Part shown: one piece after another, positions 1 through 8,502 of the stretch
Layout of the letters: each line of letters opens with the position of its first letter
Numbering within the stretch: position 1 is the stretch's first letter
Assembly: GCF_002964605.1 (NCBI RefSeq)
Contig: NZ_PQDH01000012.1
Location: 1 to 64,000, forward strand
Length of the DNA stretch: 64,000 nt
Source: Vallitalea okinawensis
GTDB lineage: Bacteria; Bacillota; Clostridia; Lachnospirales; PQDH01
Direction of reading: 5' to 3'
Notes under the pieces: generated by a model
The model's input: the letters and a program-made list of their open reading frames with translations, nothing else
What the model was told of the DNA's origin: nothing
Database searches by the model: none
Made by a program: the position numbers and the translations under genes

Positions 1-441
1 GAAGGGTTAATCATCGCTTATCAGCTATGCAGTGCCATAGCTAGCATCTTTGCCAAGAACTTCTCAAAAGACATCCACCCAGTGGTATTAACCGTATGGC
101 AAATGTTTATCGGTTCCTCCATACTGATCCTTATCGGCTTAATAGGATTTGACTTTAGTTCCATTACCTATTCATCCGAGTTGATAGCCATCCTGCTCTA
201 CTTATCAGCAGTATCAGCAGCAGCTTATACCATATGGAACATCCTGCTTAAATACAACAAAGCAGCAGAGATCAGTATCTTTAAATTTGTAACACCAGTA
301 GCAGGTACCTTGTTATCTGTAGCCATCTTAGGCGATGCACTAGATTACAAGACCATCATTGCCTTAGTATTTGTCAGCTTAGGGATCATTGCTGTTTATT
401 ATAAGAAGGATAAAGAGAGTAAGAGTAAGGTAGCACAGTAA
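1..441 (+). CDS. EamA/DMT-family transporter, C-terminal part (5' end outside window)
   Basis: The reading frame is open from base 1, so the gene begins upstream of the window. About 146 residues are visible, with four or five hydrophobic helices and a short charged, Lys-rich tail. The phrases AAYTIWNILLKYNKAAEISIF... and VTPVAGTLLSVAILGDAL are typical of the second EamA repeat of drug/metabolite transporters, which have ten membrane helices. The substrate cannot be told from this part. A hairpin terminator follows directly. The family call is fairly secure; the function is open. Confidence 0.8.
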   Translation, partial: EGLIIAYQLCSAIASIFAKNFSKDIHPVVLTVWQMFIGSSILILIGLIGFDFSSITYSSELIAILLYLSAVSAAAYTIWNILLKYNKAAEISIFKFVTPVAGTLLSVAILGDALDYKTIIALVFVSLGIIAVYYKKDKESKSKVAQ

Positions 442-448
442 AGAAATC

Positions 449-496
449 AACCTCACGAGTCATATTTAAGTAGAATATGATTTGCGAGGTTTTTAA
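449..496. terminator. Bidirectional terminator between EamA gene and methyltransferase
   Basis: Inverted repeat AACCTCACGAGTCATATT (449-466) pairs with the arm ending GCGAGGTT (about 473-492) with a few mismatches, followed by TTTT. It lies between convergent genes and can serve both. Confidence 0.7.
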
Positions 497-514
497 TATA
501 TTCATTTATTTATT

Positions 515-1324
515 TTATCTGACTTTCTGAGCAAGGATAGCATACCAATTAATTTGATTAAAATCCTTATGAAAATCACCTGTTTTATTTTTTTTGTGTT
601 GAGAATTTAGCCACAGATAATCCATATCAAAACATTGTCTTATTTCAAATCCAGCGTCATTTAAAATGTTCTCATAATCTTTGTACTTCAAAGGATAGTA
701 GGTTGGGGCATAAGTAAAGGATGTTTTTTCATGCCTACCATGTTTATCGGTTGAAGTTACAAAAATGAAGTCTACTGATTGATCATCATGCCAATTCCAT
801 ATATGATAGAGACTTGTATGTTCTTCTTCAGTCATAACTAATGGATCTCGCGCATTAAAGAGAGGTTTTTCTTTAAGAATTTTGTCCCAGTTTCGAAAAT
901 CAATGAATAATAAACCATTTTCATTGATTTTTGTAGAAATTGATTTAACAAAACTGCGTACATCTTGATTATTAATATGGGGTAACGAATTACCCGTTGA
1001 TATGATGCAGTCATATGTATTTTGTAGTACATTATTAAGATTTCTGAAGTCAGAGATTAAGAGTTCAATGTCATATCCATTTTTCTTAAAGTTTTCTTTT
1101 GCCTTACCTAATAAGGTCTCACTTAAGTCCGAACCGGAGATCTTATATCCAAGTTTAGCTAAAGGTAAAGTTGTTCCACCTGCTCCAATTGAACAATCAT
1201 GGATAGTAGTTATGTTGTATTTAGCAAAAACCTCCTTATAAAAACCTAAAAACTTATTTTGCTGCTCCCTAGACATGTTTTGCCCAAATAAGGCTGGTGT
1301 GTCATATAAATTCATGCTGTCCAC
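515..1324 (-). CDS. Class I SAM-dependent methyltransferase
   Basis: 269 residues. The SAM-binding motif I region is visible at about residues 42-62 (DCSIGAGGTTLPLAKLGY) followed by the acidic GSDLS strand end, then DYCIISTGNSLPH-like motif IV sequence around residue 105. The start is supported by GGAGAG about 5 nt upstream of the ATG on the minus strand. No substrate-specific motif is recognised; it could act on a small molecule or on protein. It is a single gene, convergent with the EamA gene. Confidence 0.8.
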   Translation of the reverse strand: MDSMNLYDTPALFGQNMSREQQNKFLGFYKEVFAKYNITTIHDCSIGAGGTTLPLAKLGYKISGSDLSETLLGKAKENFKKNGYDIELLISDFRNLNNVLQNTYDCIISTGNSLPHINNQDVRSFVKSISTKINENGLLFIDFRNWDKILKEKPLFNARDPLVMTEEEHTSLYHIWNWHDDQSVDFIFVTSTDKHGRHEKTSFTYAPTYYPLKYKDYENILNDAGFEIRQCFDMDYLWLNSQHKKNKTGDFHKDFNQINWYAILAQKVR

Positions 1325-1623
1325 TCTCCTTTATACTATCAACTTTCAAAACCGAAGATCATCGATTCCATTTTTAAGGATCAGTTAAATCCACATCCTA
1401 TCAAATAGTCAGTAAACTTTTGGTTTGAAGTCTAATCTATAGGAAATATATTTAAACTAAATCTAAATGAAATATTTTTTATAGTATACAATAAATTGAA
1501 GAAAATAACTATATTAGATATTTTTGTTTAAATATTGATACATCATAATAACGACTTGATTTGCTTAATATATACTGTTAATATTATGAATGTAGTTAGG
1601 TACTAATATGAATAGGAGGGTTT
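1325..1623. other. Intergenic region between divergent methyltransferase and LuxR-type gene
   Basis: Very AT-rich. A possible sigma-A promoter for the rightward gene is TTGATT (1556-1561), 17 nt, TAATAT (1579-1584). Nothing else is recognised. Confidence 0.35.
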
Positions 1624-2532
1624 ATGAATCATCTATTGTTTTTCTATCATTTAATAGCATTTGTATTTGGTGTATCGACCATTACTTTATTATGCATTGC
1701 TTATTATAAATATAAAAATTCGATACTTATTACATTGATCAGTATACTTATTGCCATTTCTATAATCGTCTTTGAGCAAAGCTTGACCACTTATCAAGTC
1801 GTCAACAAAATTGAAATGGGTGTATTTTATTACATAATTAAAATAATATCATGGTTAAGTACAATAATTTTAATATATACCATTCCAAAGTTATCATATC
1901 AATTATTCCAAAAACATTTATGGAAGCAAAGAAAACTTATCTTTTTGATAATAGCAGCTGCTTCATTTGTTTTTATGATTGTATATTATGGGAGCTTTAA
2001 AAAAATGTTTATCAATTTAGCTGGTTTGTTATTATTTGGAAGTATTTCTTTTAGCTTTAGTATATTAATTAGAAATAGAGCAAATATAAATGACCCAATA
2101 GTTAAGAGAATATTCAATTCCTACATTATTATGAGTGTAATATTTATACCTGTCATGTTTTTAGATACGAAAGTGGGACATTTTATTGCACTAACTTTTC
2201 AGTATGGATTATTAACCTTACCAACCTTCTATTTAGTCTTTAACTTAATGACGTTATATTGGGTTATTAAAATATTAATATCAGTCCCTCATCTGATTCA
2301 AAATGTGATGAATGAGAAGGACCCAATTGAAGTTCTATGCAAAAAGTATTTGATTACAAAGCGAGAGAGAGAAGTAGTATTACTATTAATAAATGGCTAC
2401 AGTTATAATGATATAGCAGATGGATTAACAATTTCTATATCAACTGTCAAAACACATGTAAGAAATATATATAGAAAGTTGTCTATTAATAACAAGATTG
2501 AATTAATTAATCTCATCAATATTCAAAACTAA
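1624..2532 (+). CDS. Membrane-anchored LuxR-family transcriptional regulator
   Basis: 302 residues. Residues 1-225 contain about seven hydrophobic helices and no receiver domain. The C-terminal 60 residues (about 241-298, beginning LITKREREVVLLLINGYS) form a LuxR/GerE helix-turn-helix with the conserved ISTVKTHVRNIYRKL recognition region. Such one-component regulators sense a membrane or extracellular cue directly. The start follows AGGAGGG at 1614-1620 with short spacing. No target is evident; the beta-lactamase-family gene downstream is separated by a terminator. Confidence 0.75.
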   Translation: MNHLLFFYHLIAFVFGVSTITLLCIAYYKYKNSILITLISILIAISIIVFEQSLTTYQVVNKIEMGVFYYIIKIISWLSTIILIYTIPKLSYQLFQKHLWKQRKLIFLIIAAASFVFMIVYYGSFKKMFINLAGLLLFGSISFSFSILIRNRANINDPIVKRIFNSYIIMSVIFIPVMFLDTKVGHFIALTFQYGLLTLPTFYLVFNLMTLYWVIKILISVPHLIQNVMNEKDPIEVLCKKYLITKREREVVLLLINGYSYNDIADGLTISISTVKTHVRNIYRKLSINNKIELINLINIQN

Positions 2533-2595
2533 GCTAAGCCTTTAAAATAAAGAGTTTAATGATCTAGTACAAAAGTATTAGACAAGAAATAGAGT

Positions 2596-2628
2596 AGAAT
2601 CATCCATTAGGGTGATTCTATTTTTTTA
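2596..2628 (+). terminator. Rho-independent terminator after LuxR-type gene
   Basis: Stem AGAATCATCC (2596-2605) with GGGTGATTCT (2610-2619), one G-U pair, 4-nt loop, then A and seven T. Confidence 0.85.
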
Positions 2629-2677
2629 CTTTTTGCATTATCATTAAGCATGCTATTAAATTAATGGAGGTTGAAAG

Positions 2678-4573
2678 ATGCAAAGAGAAAAATACTATAT
2701 TCAACTAAGATTATTTCTATTTATAATCGGAGTACTATTAATTACTACTCAAATAAATTGCTTAGCCAAAATAAGTGATGATGTAGATATGAATGAGCAA
2801 AATCTAGCAAGTTTTTTTGATGAAATAGTAACTAAGCAAATGAAAGAAAATGAACTTGCTGGAGTAACGATATCTGTGGTTAAAGATGATGAAATTCTGT
2901 TTAACAAAGCTTATGGTTATCAGAATACTGAAGTAGATAAGGTGTACGATGTAGATACAATTACACGTATTGGGTCAATTACAAAAGTGTTTGTTTGGCA
3001 ATCTATTCTGATGCTCTATAAGGATGGAAAACTTGATTTAAATGATCCCATTGATAAATATATACCAGATCTCAGTTATATGAATCCATATGATGAACCT
3101 ATAACCATTAGGCATCTTATGACACATACAGCAGGTTTTGAAGACGAGCTGTCATCAATATTTAAGTACAATAGTGATCCAAATCAAGCATTATTAGATG
3201 ACTTTAGGCGTGTTATCTATGAGCCAGGTGATATAGTAGCGTACTCAAATTATGGTGCTAGTATTGGAGGCTTAATTGTTGAGAGAGTTAGTGGAATAGA
3301 GTTAGATGACTATATAAGTCAAACTATTTTTGAGCCCCTTAATATGGATAGATCGACGCTAAGAGAGCAAGCTAGATCTCATTTTGATAATGTATCATAT
3401 GGTCATTTTAAATATAGAAATGAGCTTCATAAAATTGAGGACCCACCTGCTTGTTATCCAGCATCAGGAGCTATGAGCACTACTTCAAAGAATATGGCCA
3501 ATTATATGATTATGCATCTAAATGGAGGACGTTTTAATGGGCAGCAAATCATTAAACGAGAAGTAATAAACTTGATGCATGAAACGGCTTATGCAAGTCA
3601 TGATGAATTAGCAGGTTTGACCCTAGGTATGATGGAATGGAAGAGGAATGATTTAGAGATACTGTGGCACTCAGGTGGGAATGCTACTTTTAAGTCAATG
3701 ATTTTATTAATACCTCAAGAAAAAGTAGGTTTATTTATTTCGTACAATACAGCACATGCAGAGAAAAGTAGGGATGAGTTAAGAGGAGTATTTTTAGATA
3801 CATTTTTTCCATATGATTTAAAGATACCCACACCTATTGATAATTATCATACTAGAGCTAAAGGATTTGAAGGGTATTATAAAGAAGCAAGGGTCAGCTA
3901 CAGTAATTCTGATAAACTATTATATCTTGCTTCTAGGAGTAAAAAGGTAACAGCTAACAAAGATGGAACACTTAGTTTTAGAGGGGCTATTTATATTGAA
4001 GTCCAACCTAATATTTTTAGAGAAGTAGGTGGCCAAGGTAAGTTAATTTTTGAAGAAGATAATAAAGGAAAGCCATATAGAGCTTATCAAGATGATGAAC
4101 CTCATGAAGCATATATTAAAATGTCTATTTTTGAAACACCACCTGTAGTTGGAGGTACATTAATTCTACTTTTAGTCTTAAATATGGTTTTTATTACTCG
4201 AGTGATCTATCGAAAAAGGAAAAATAAGGTATGCATCTATGGCAACAAAGTGGCAAATAAACTTATTATATCTTCGGGGATACTTCTATTCGTTTTTATT
4301 TGTCTAATTATATGTTCTCTAGCAATAAGTGTCTTATGTAATCCAGAAATACTTGTACAAGCCAAAATTCCGTTGACATTCAAATTGACTTTAATGATTC
4401 CTGTCATTGCTTTATCCCTGTTATTTATAGGTATGGTAAAGTATATATCAAACATCCTAAAAGGAAATATAATGAAGGTCAACTTATTTTATGGAATAAG
4501 TCATTGTCTAGTTATTAGTGGGATAATCATTTGGTTGATATACATGAAATTATTTGGTGTATATATCATATAA
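2678..4573 (+). CDS. Serine beta-lactamase-family (class C/PBP-like) membrane protein
   Basis: 631 residues. An N-terminal hydrophobic segment (about 10-28) is followed by an extracytoplasmic penicillin-binding-protein-like serine hydrolase domain with S100-I-T-K103 (SxxK), Y189-S-N191 (YxN) and H331-S-G-G334 (HxG in place of KTG). The C-terminal 150 residues carry about four membrane helices, so the enzyme is tethered at both ends. Relatives include D-aminopeptidase/esterase-like enzymes and AmpC-like proteins. The layout does not show beta-lactam resistance; the substrate may be a peptide or ester. RBS is GGAGG before the ATG. It is monocistronic. Confidence 0.8.
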   Translation: MQREKYYIQLRLFLFIIGVLLITTQINCLAKISDDVDMNEQNLASFFDEIVTKQMKENELAGVTISVVKDDEILFNKAYGYQNTEVDKVYDVDTITRIGSITKVFVWQSILMLYKDGKLDLNDPIDKYIPDLSYMNPYDEPITIRHLMTHTAGFEDELSSIFKYNSDPNQALLDDFRRVIYEPGDIVAYSNYGASIGGLIVERVSGIELDDYISQTIFEPLNMDRSTLREQARSHFDNVSYGHFKYRNELHKIEDPPACYPASGAMSTTSKNMANYMIMHLNGGRFNGQQIIKREVINLMHETAYASHDELAGLTLGMMEWKRNDLEILWHSGGNATFKSMILLIPQEKVGLFISYNTAHAEKSRDELRGVFLDTFFPYDLKIPTPIDNYHTRAKGFEGYYKEARVSYSNSDKLLYLASRSKKVTANKDGTLSFRGAIYIEVQPNIFREVGGQGKLIFEEDNKGKPYRAYQDDEPHEAYIKMSIFETPPVVGGTLILLLVLNMVFITRVIYRKRKNKVCIYGNKVANKLIISSGILLFVFICLIICSLAISVLCNPEILVQAKIPLTFKLTLMIPVIALSLLFIGMVKYISNILKGNIMKVNLFYGISHCLVISGIIIWLIYMKLFGVYII

Positions 4574-4694
4574 AATTCATTACATTTATCTGGTTTAAAT
4601 GTTAAAATAATAAAAAAGGAAACAGAATACAAGATGGTGGTGGGTCATCTAGAAATTTGAAGGGGCCAAATATATATAAGATGAGGAGTACCTA

Positions 4695-5561
4695 ATGAAT
4701 CTCTATATTAGTATAATTCATGATACCATTGAATACATAGAAGAAAATATTCACGAAAGATTATCACTTGAAGACATTTCTCGTAGATTCTGTGTTTCAG
4801 AGTTCCATTTTAATCGTATGTTCAAAACTGTTGTTGGAAAGACACTGAAGCAATATATTTTAGGAAGAAAGCTAACTTTGGCATTTCATCGTCTAAATGG
4901 GAGCAGTGAATCAGTTATTAATATCGCTTATGATTTTGGCTTTGAATACCCTGAGGTTTTTAGTAGAGCTTTTAAAAAGCAATTTGGATTTCCACCTTCA
5001 AAAAGTTCTGATTCTGGAATGAATATCAATCTAGTTAAGAAAGCCAATGTGGTGGAAAGAGATATAATCAACTACAAAGGCGTTCTCACATTGAAAGGTA
5101 CTTGTGAATATTTGAAGAGCTTTAACCTAGAAGGTATCTATTTGGAAGTAGATGTGAACAGTGCTAACTTTGAAGAACTATCTAAATCGAAGTGTACTGC
5201 TTTTTTAAAAGAGTCAAAGGAGGCTTGCTGGTTAGAACATAAAACCTTTTATACCCTAGTGAGCTGTCATGGTGACGAGGAAGGTAAGTATACAATTTTT
5301 TATGGTAAGAAGTTGCTTATTAGAAGTAATGAGTCATTATTCAAACCTCATTTAATTCCAGAAGGGTGGTATGCTAAGTTTGTATATCATGGTGATATGT
5401 TTAGTATTAGAGAAGCATTTACTGATGATCTCTATAGATGGATTATGTTAAAAGAAATAGAGCTTAACCCTAATGGTATTGGTATGCTGAATATATATGG
5501 AGCGGATTATGTAGATAATGGTGATGTTCTAATTTTAGTACCTATAAAGAACCCTAACTAG
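4695..5561 (+). CDS. AraC-family regulator with GyrI-like effector domain
   Basis: 288 residues. The N-terminal 105 residues carry the double helix-turn-helix of AraC/XylS proteins, with LSLEDISRRFCVSEFHFNRM and the second HTH ending FSRAFKKQFGFPPS. The remainder resembles the GyrI/AraC effector-binding fold, which binds small amphipathic ligands; its C-terminal strand region is YAKFVYHGDMFSIREAF and ends LVPIKN. This N-HTH plus GyrI order is common in Bacillota. The 121-bp upstream gap has no clear promoter. The next gene is an SDR 96 bp downstream, so it may be a target. Confidence 0.8.
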   Translation: MNLYISIIHDTIEYIEENIHERLSLEDISRRFCVSEFHFNRMFKTVVGKTLKQYILGRKLTLAFHRLNGSSESVINIAYDFGFEYPEVFSRAFKKQFGFPPSKSSDSGMNINLVKKANVVERDIINYKGVLTLKGTCEYLKSFNLEGIYLEVDVNSANFEELSKSKCTAFLKESKEACWLEHKTFYTLVSCHGDEEGKYTIFYGKKLLIRSNESLFKPHLIPEGWYAKFVYHGDMFSIREAFTDDLYRWIMLKEIELNPNGIGMLNIYGADYVDNGDVLILVPIKNPN

Positions 5562-5657
5562 TCAGCAAGAAAAATCATGAAACTGTGAAATACAATAGCT
5601 AATATAATAGTGAAAGAAAAGTTTTCATATTCAATATTAGTGAAGGGAGCGGTTAGC

Positions 5658-6506
5658 ATGGTAAATTTGAAAGGTAAAGTTGCTATTGTTACAGGAGCTA
5701 GTCGAGGTGTTGGAAAAGGAATAGTACTAGGGCTTGCGGAAGCTGGAGCAATAGTATATGTTACAGGTCGAACTGAAAAGGCAGTAATGTTGCCAGAGTT
5801 TTTAAAAGAAACAAGTATTCATCACACGGTAAAAGAAGTGAATCGATTAGGTGGAATAGGTATAGCTCATAAATGTGATCATTCTAATGATCAAGAAGTA
5901 GAAGAACTGTTTAAGCAGGTTATGGATGAACAAGGAAAGCTGGATATACTGGTAAACAATGCGTGGGGTGGGGGCATTCATGCAATGGAGGACTATTTTT
6001 TTAGCCATTCTTTTTGGAAACAACCCATTTCACTATGGGATGACAATTATACTGTAGGAGTGAGATCAAATTATGTGGCTAGTAAATATGCAGCTGAAAT
6101 TATGGTGAAACAAAGAAGTGGACTGATCGTAAATGTATCTTTTTATGGTGGCAGGCGATACATGAATAATGTAGCTTATGGGGTATGTAAGGCGGCAATC
6201 GATCGGTTATCAGCCGATACAGCTCATGAATTAAAGAAATATAATGTCCCTGTATTTTCTTTGTATCCAGGACAGGTAAGTACTGAAGGCATGAAAGAGT
6301 TTGCTAGATATGATCAATCCATAGATATTGACAGCATGGAAACACCTCAGTTTGTTGGTAGATGTATCGCAGCCGTAGCTAATGATGATGAAGCTATTAA
6401 AGATACGGGCAACATATTGATAACAGCAGAGGTGGCACAAAAATATGGATTTACAGATATTGATGGCAAACAGCCTCAATCAATGCGAAGTGAGTTATGG
6501 TTCTAG
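5658..6506 (+). CDS. Short-chain dehydrogenase/reductase (SDR)
   Basis: 282 residues from the ATG at 5658, which has AAGGGAG about 9 nt upstream; an in-frame GTG at 5610 lacks such a site. A classical SDR Rossmann fold is seen: TGASRGVG (12-19) for the cofactor, NNAW (100-103) in place of NNAG, catalytic S161 and Y174-x3-K178. NAD(P)-dependent reduction of a carbonyl is expected. The overall sequence resembles DHRS1-type SDRs. It lies just after the AraC/GyrI regulator and could be regulated by it. Confidence 0.85.
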   Translation: MVNLKGKVAIVTGASRGVGKGIVLGLAEAGAIVYVTGRTEKAVMLPEFLKETSIHHTVKEVNRLGGIGIAHKCDHSNDQEVEELFKQVMDEQGKLDILVNNAWGGGIHAMEDYFFSHSFWKQPISLWDDNYTVGVRSNYVASKYAAEIMVKQRSGLIVNVSFYGGRRYMNNVAYGVCKAAIDRLSADTAHELKKYNVPVFSLYPGQVSTEGMKEFARYDQSIDIDSMETPQFVGRCIAAVANDDEAIKDTGNILITAEVAQKYGFTDIDGKQPQSMRSELWF

Positions 6507-6530
6507 CACTATAAGGTTTATTTTAAAATT

Positions 6531-6588
6531 AAGTGTCACTGTGGAGGAAAACAAATGATGCATAACTACCTCTTACGTGACACTTTCT
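6531..6588. terminator. Bidirectional terminator between SDR and EFR1 genes
   Basis: AAGTGTCAC (6531-6539) pairs with GTGACACTT (6577-6585), supported by GAGG/CCTC inside, with T-rich flanks on both sides of convergent genes. Confidence 0.65.
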
Positions 6589-6610
6589 GATTGATATGAT
6601 ACAAAATCCT

Positions 6611-7474
6611 TTATAGGTCATCATTATCAATATAGTCATAAAAAAAAGGTGGAATTTGCCCATTTTTTCCTTGATCACCATCATTTGATTGTTGAAGGAT
6701 ATTTTCTATATTGTAGCCGCCGGCTACAGGGAAAAAAGTTAAAAATCTAAAATTGATTGCAGATTGAGGGCAGGAATAGACGCACCTCATACAACTATTA
6801 CACGAGAGCTTAAATCTAATTCTATCTCTTGATTTGTATATATTTTTGGATGGACAGTTATTAATACACAGTCCACAATGTGAGCAAGAATTATTAACAA
6901 CAAAGTCTTTTCCTACGAGACGTATAATCCATGGACAGATGTGCATAACAAGTTCCATGAGTATTCGTAGACTTATACCTGTTTTTAGAATTCTATTTTT
7001 TTCATGGATTAATTCATTACACATGATTCTTACTTTTTTGTCAGTAGCTTCGTAAAGTTGTTTAATAACCTGGTTATCAAATCGAATAACCCAATTACTA
7101 CTTATCGAAAACACTCTTTCGTAAAACACTTCATAACCTTTTCTATGTAATTTACTCATTATGCGTTTGGAAGCATTATAATTAATGGGTCCAACACCTC
7201 CAGCTGTACGAAATATGAATACTTTTTTACGTTCTTTTGGTAGCATGTTAATGAATTTATAAACAATATTAGGAGCTCCATATCCAATAATTGGACAGCC
7301 AATGCCAACCGAATCAAAATGTTTTAGTTCAACATCAAGGTTGTTTTTTATTATATCTTCAATCCGTATTAATGTAAGAGTTACTTCGCTTTCTTCAAAT
7401 GCTTTCTTAAGCATATTCGCAACGATTTCAGTGTTACCAGTACCTGAAAAGTAATAGACAACAACTGACTTCAT
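6611..7474 (-). CDS. EFR1-family flavodoxin-ferredoxin fusion
   Basis: 287 residues. The N-terminal half is flavodoxin-like, with the FMN phosphate loop FSGTGNTE (9-16). The C-terminal part has two [4Fe-4S] sites: C197, C200, C203, C207 and C225, C228, C231, C235. A low-potential electron carrier or reductase in the cytoplasm is expected. The start is preceded by GGGGTGAT. It is transcribed divergently from a TetR-family gene whose operator lies in the shared region, so repression by that regulator is likely but not proven. Confidence 0.85.
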   Translation of the reverse strand: MKSVVVYYFSGTGNTEIVANMLKKAFEESEVTLTLIRIEDIIKNNLDVELKHFDSVGIGCPIIGYGAPNIVYKFINMLPKERKKVFIFRTAGGVGPINYNASKRIMSKLHRKGYEVFYERVFSISSNWVIRFDNQVIKQLYEATDKKVRIMCNELIHEKNRILKTGISLRILMELVMHICPWIIRLVGKDFVVNNSCSHCGLCINNCPSKNIYKSRDRIRFKLSCNSCMRCVYSCPQSAINFRFLTFFPVAGGYNIENILQQSNDGDQGKNGQIPPFFYDYIDNDDL

Positions 7475-7549
7475 ATCTCATCACCCCAACTTTAATTTCA
7501 TTCATTTTTTACGTTAATGTTTATGATAATTTTCTACCTGCATGCTTGC

Positions 7550-7578
7550 TTGACAAACTATAAGAAGTTAAGTATACT
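7550..7578 (+). promoter_or_regulatory. Sigma-A promoter of the TetR-family gene
   Basis: TTGACA (7550-7555), 17 nt, TATACT (7573-7578). The spacing is ideal and the -10 box lies inside the operator-like repeat. Confidence 0.8.
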
Positions 7579-7608
7579 ATCAGTATATTTGTATACCGTT
7601 AGTATACT
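7571..7608. promoter_or_regulatory. 38-bp operator-like inverted repeat (TetR autoregulation)
   Basis: AGTATACT begins the left arm (7571-7587) and ends the right arm (7592-7608); 15 of 17 positions of the arms are complementary around a short spacer. The arms contain the repeated element AGTATA/GTATAC. It covers the -10 box, as expected for autorepression. Confidence 0.75.
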
Positions 7609-7648
7609 TTAAGGATTTTTATTTGTCAATCGAGAGGGGAAATATTTT

Positions 7649-8302
7649 TTGAAGGAATTAACAAAACGTCAACGTGAACAGTTAGAACGACAAGATACCA
7701 TAATTGAAAAAGCTGAGTATTTATTCTGCAAACATGGATTTGAGAATGTATCAATGGATGATCTAGCAAGAGAAGTGGAACTAACCAAGAGAACCATTTA
7801 TAGATATTTTGCTTCTAAAGAAGATTTATATTTTGCTATTGCATTAAGAGGATATCATAGACTCTATGATATGATAATAGATAATAGTTTAAAGGGGAAT
7901 ACAGGATTTGAGAAAATACGCTTAACTTACTATACCTACTATGAGTTCTTCTGTAAATTTCCTGGATTAAATCAATTAATTAATATGGGTGGAGTGATTA
8001 AATCAGATACTAAAGATAAAAACTTGCCATACCGTAAGCAATTTTTAGAATTTGATAAGCAATTATTTGATGAACTTATTGAGATGTTTATGGAGGGAAA
8101 GGTGGATGGCAGTATACGTTCCGATGTTGACATAACTCATCTTGCTCTTTCTTCTATTTTTGTTACTTCAGGTTTCTTTCAAATGTTATCTTTGTCAGGT
8201 GAGACCTATACCGAACATTTCAATTTAAATCAAAATGATTTTGTTGATATGACTATCGAAATTTTATTAGATTCCTTAAAAAATAAGAAAAAGGCTATAT
8301 AA
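7649..8302 (+). CDS. TetR/AcrR-family transcriptional regulator
   Basis: 217 residues with a TTG start, preceded by AGAGGGGAAA 6-8 nt upstream. The N-terminal HTH (about 17-62) shows IIEKAEYLFCKHGFENVSMD and TKRTIYRYFASKEDLYFAI, the TetR hallmark. The C-terminal domain is a helical ligand-binding and dimer region with no recognisable ligand signature. A strong promoter overlaps a 38-bp dyad upstream, so it very likely represses itself and perhaps the divergent EFR1 ferredoxin gene. Confidence 0.9.
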   Translation: MKELTKRQREQLERQDTIIEKAEYLFCKHGFENVSMDDLAREVELTKRTIYRYFASKEDLYFAIALRGYHRLYDMIIDNSLKGNTGFEKIRLTYYTYYEFFCKFPGLNQLINMGGVIKSDTKDKNLPYRKQFLEFDKQLFDELIEMFMEGKVDGSIRSDVDITHLALSSIFVTSGFFQMLSLSGETYTEHFNLNQNDFVDMTIEILLDSLKNKKKAI

Positions 8303-8416
8303 CGTATACTCATGCAATGAAGTTATTCTTTTCATGAAAAGGTTGTATGAATACTATAAATAAAAAATATTAGCAATAAAGATATCATGATTGATTTATA
8401 TTGGTTATTAAGGTAT

Positions 8417-8454
8417 ACTTATATCATAAACTTATAAAAGTTTGTGACATAAGT
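8417..8454. promoter_or_regulatory. 38-bp inverted repeat upstream of ROK gene
   Basis: Arms of 17 nt (8417-8433 and 8438-8454) around ATAA match at 15 of 17 positions, with perfect ACTTAT/ATAAGT outer and AAACTT/AAGTTT inner parts. It ends about 48 nt before the likely start of the ROK gene. It could be an operator or an RNA hairpin. Confidence 0.6.
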
Positions 8455-8502
8455 ATTCTTGTTTTTGAATATACTTTATTATAGAAAAAGTTGGTGTCCA
8501 TA

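Noticed and set aside
2678-4573. True beta-lactamase (antibiotic resistance)
   Set aside because: It has SxxK and YxN, but HxG in place of KTG and a four-helix C-terminal tail, which is the pattern of the wider serine hydrolase family rather than AmpC.
5610-5657. Longer SDR reading frame starting at GTG 5610
   Set aside because: No ribosome binding site; the ATG at 5658 has AAGGGAG and fits the SDR N-terminus.
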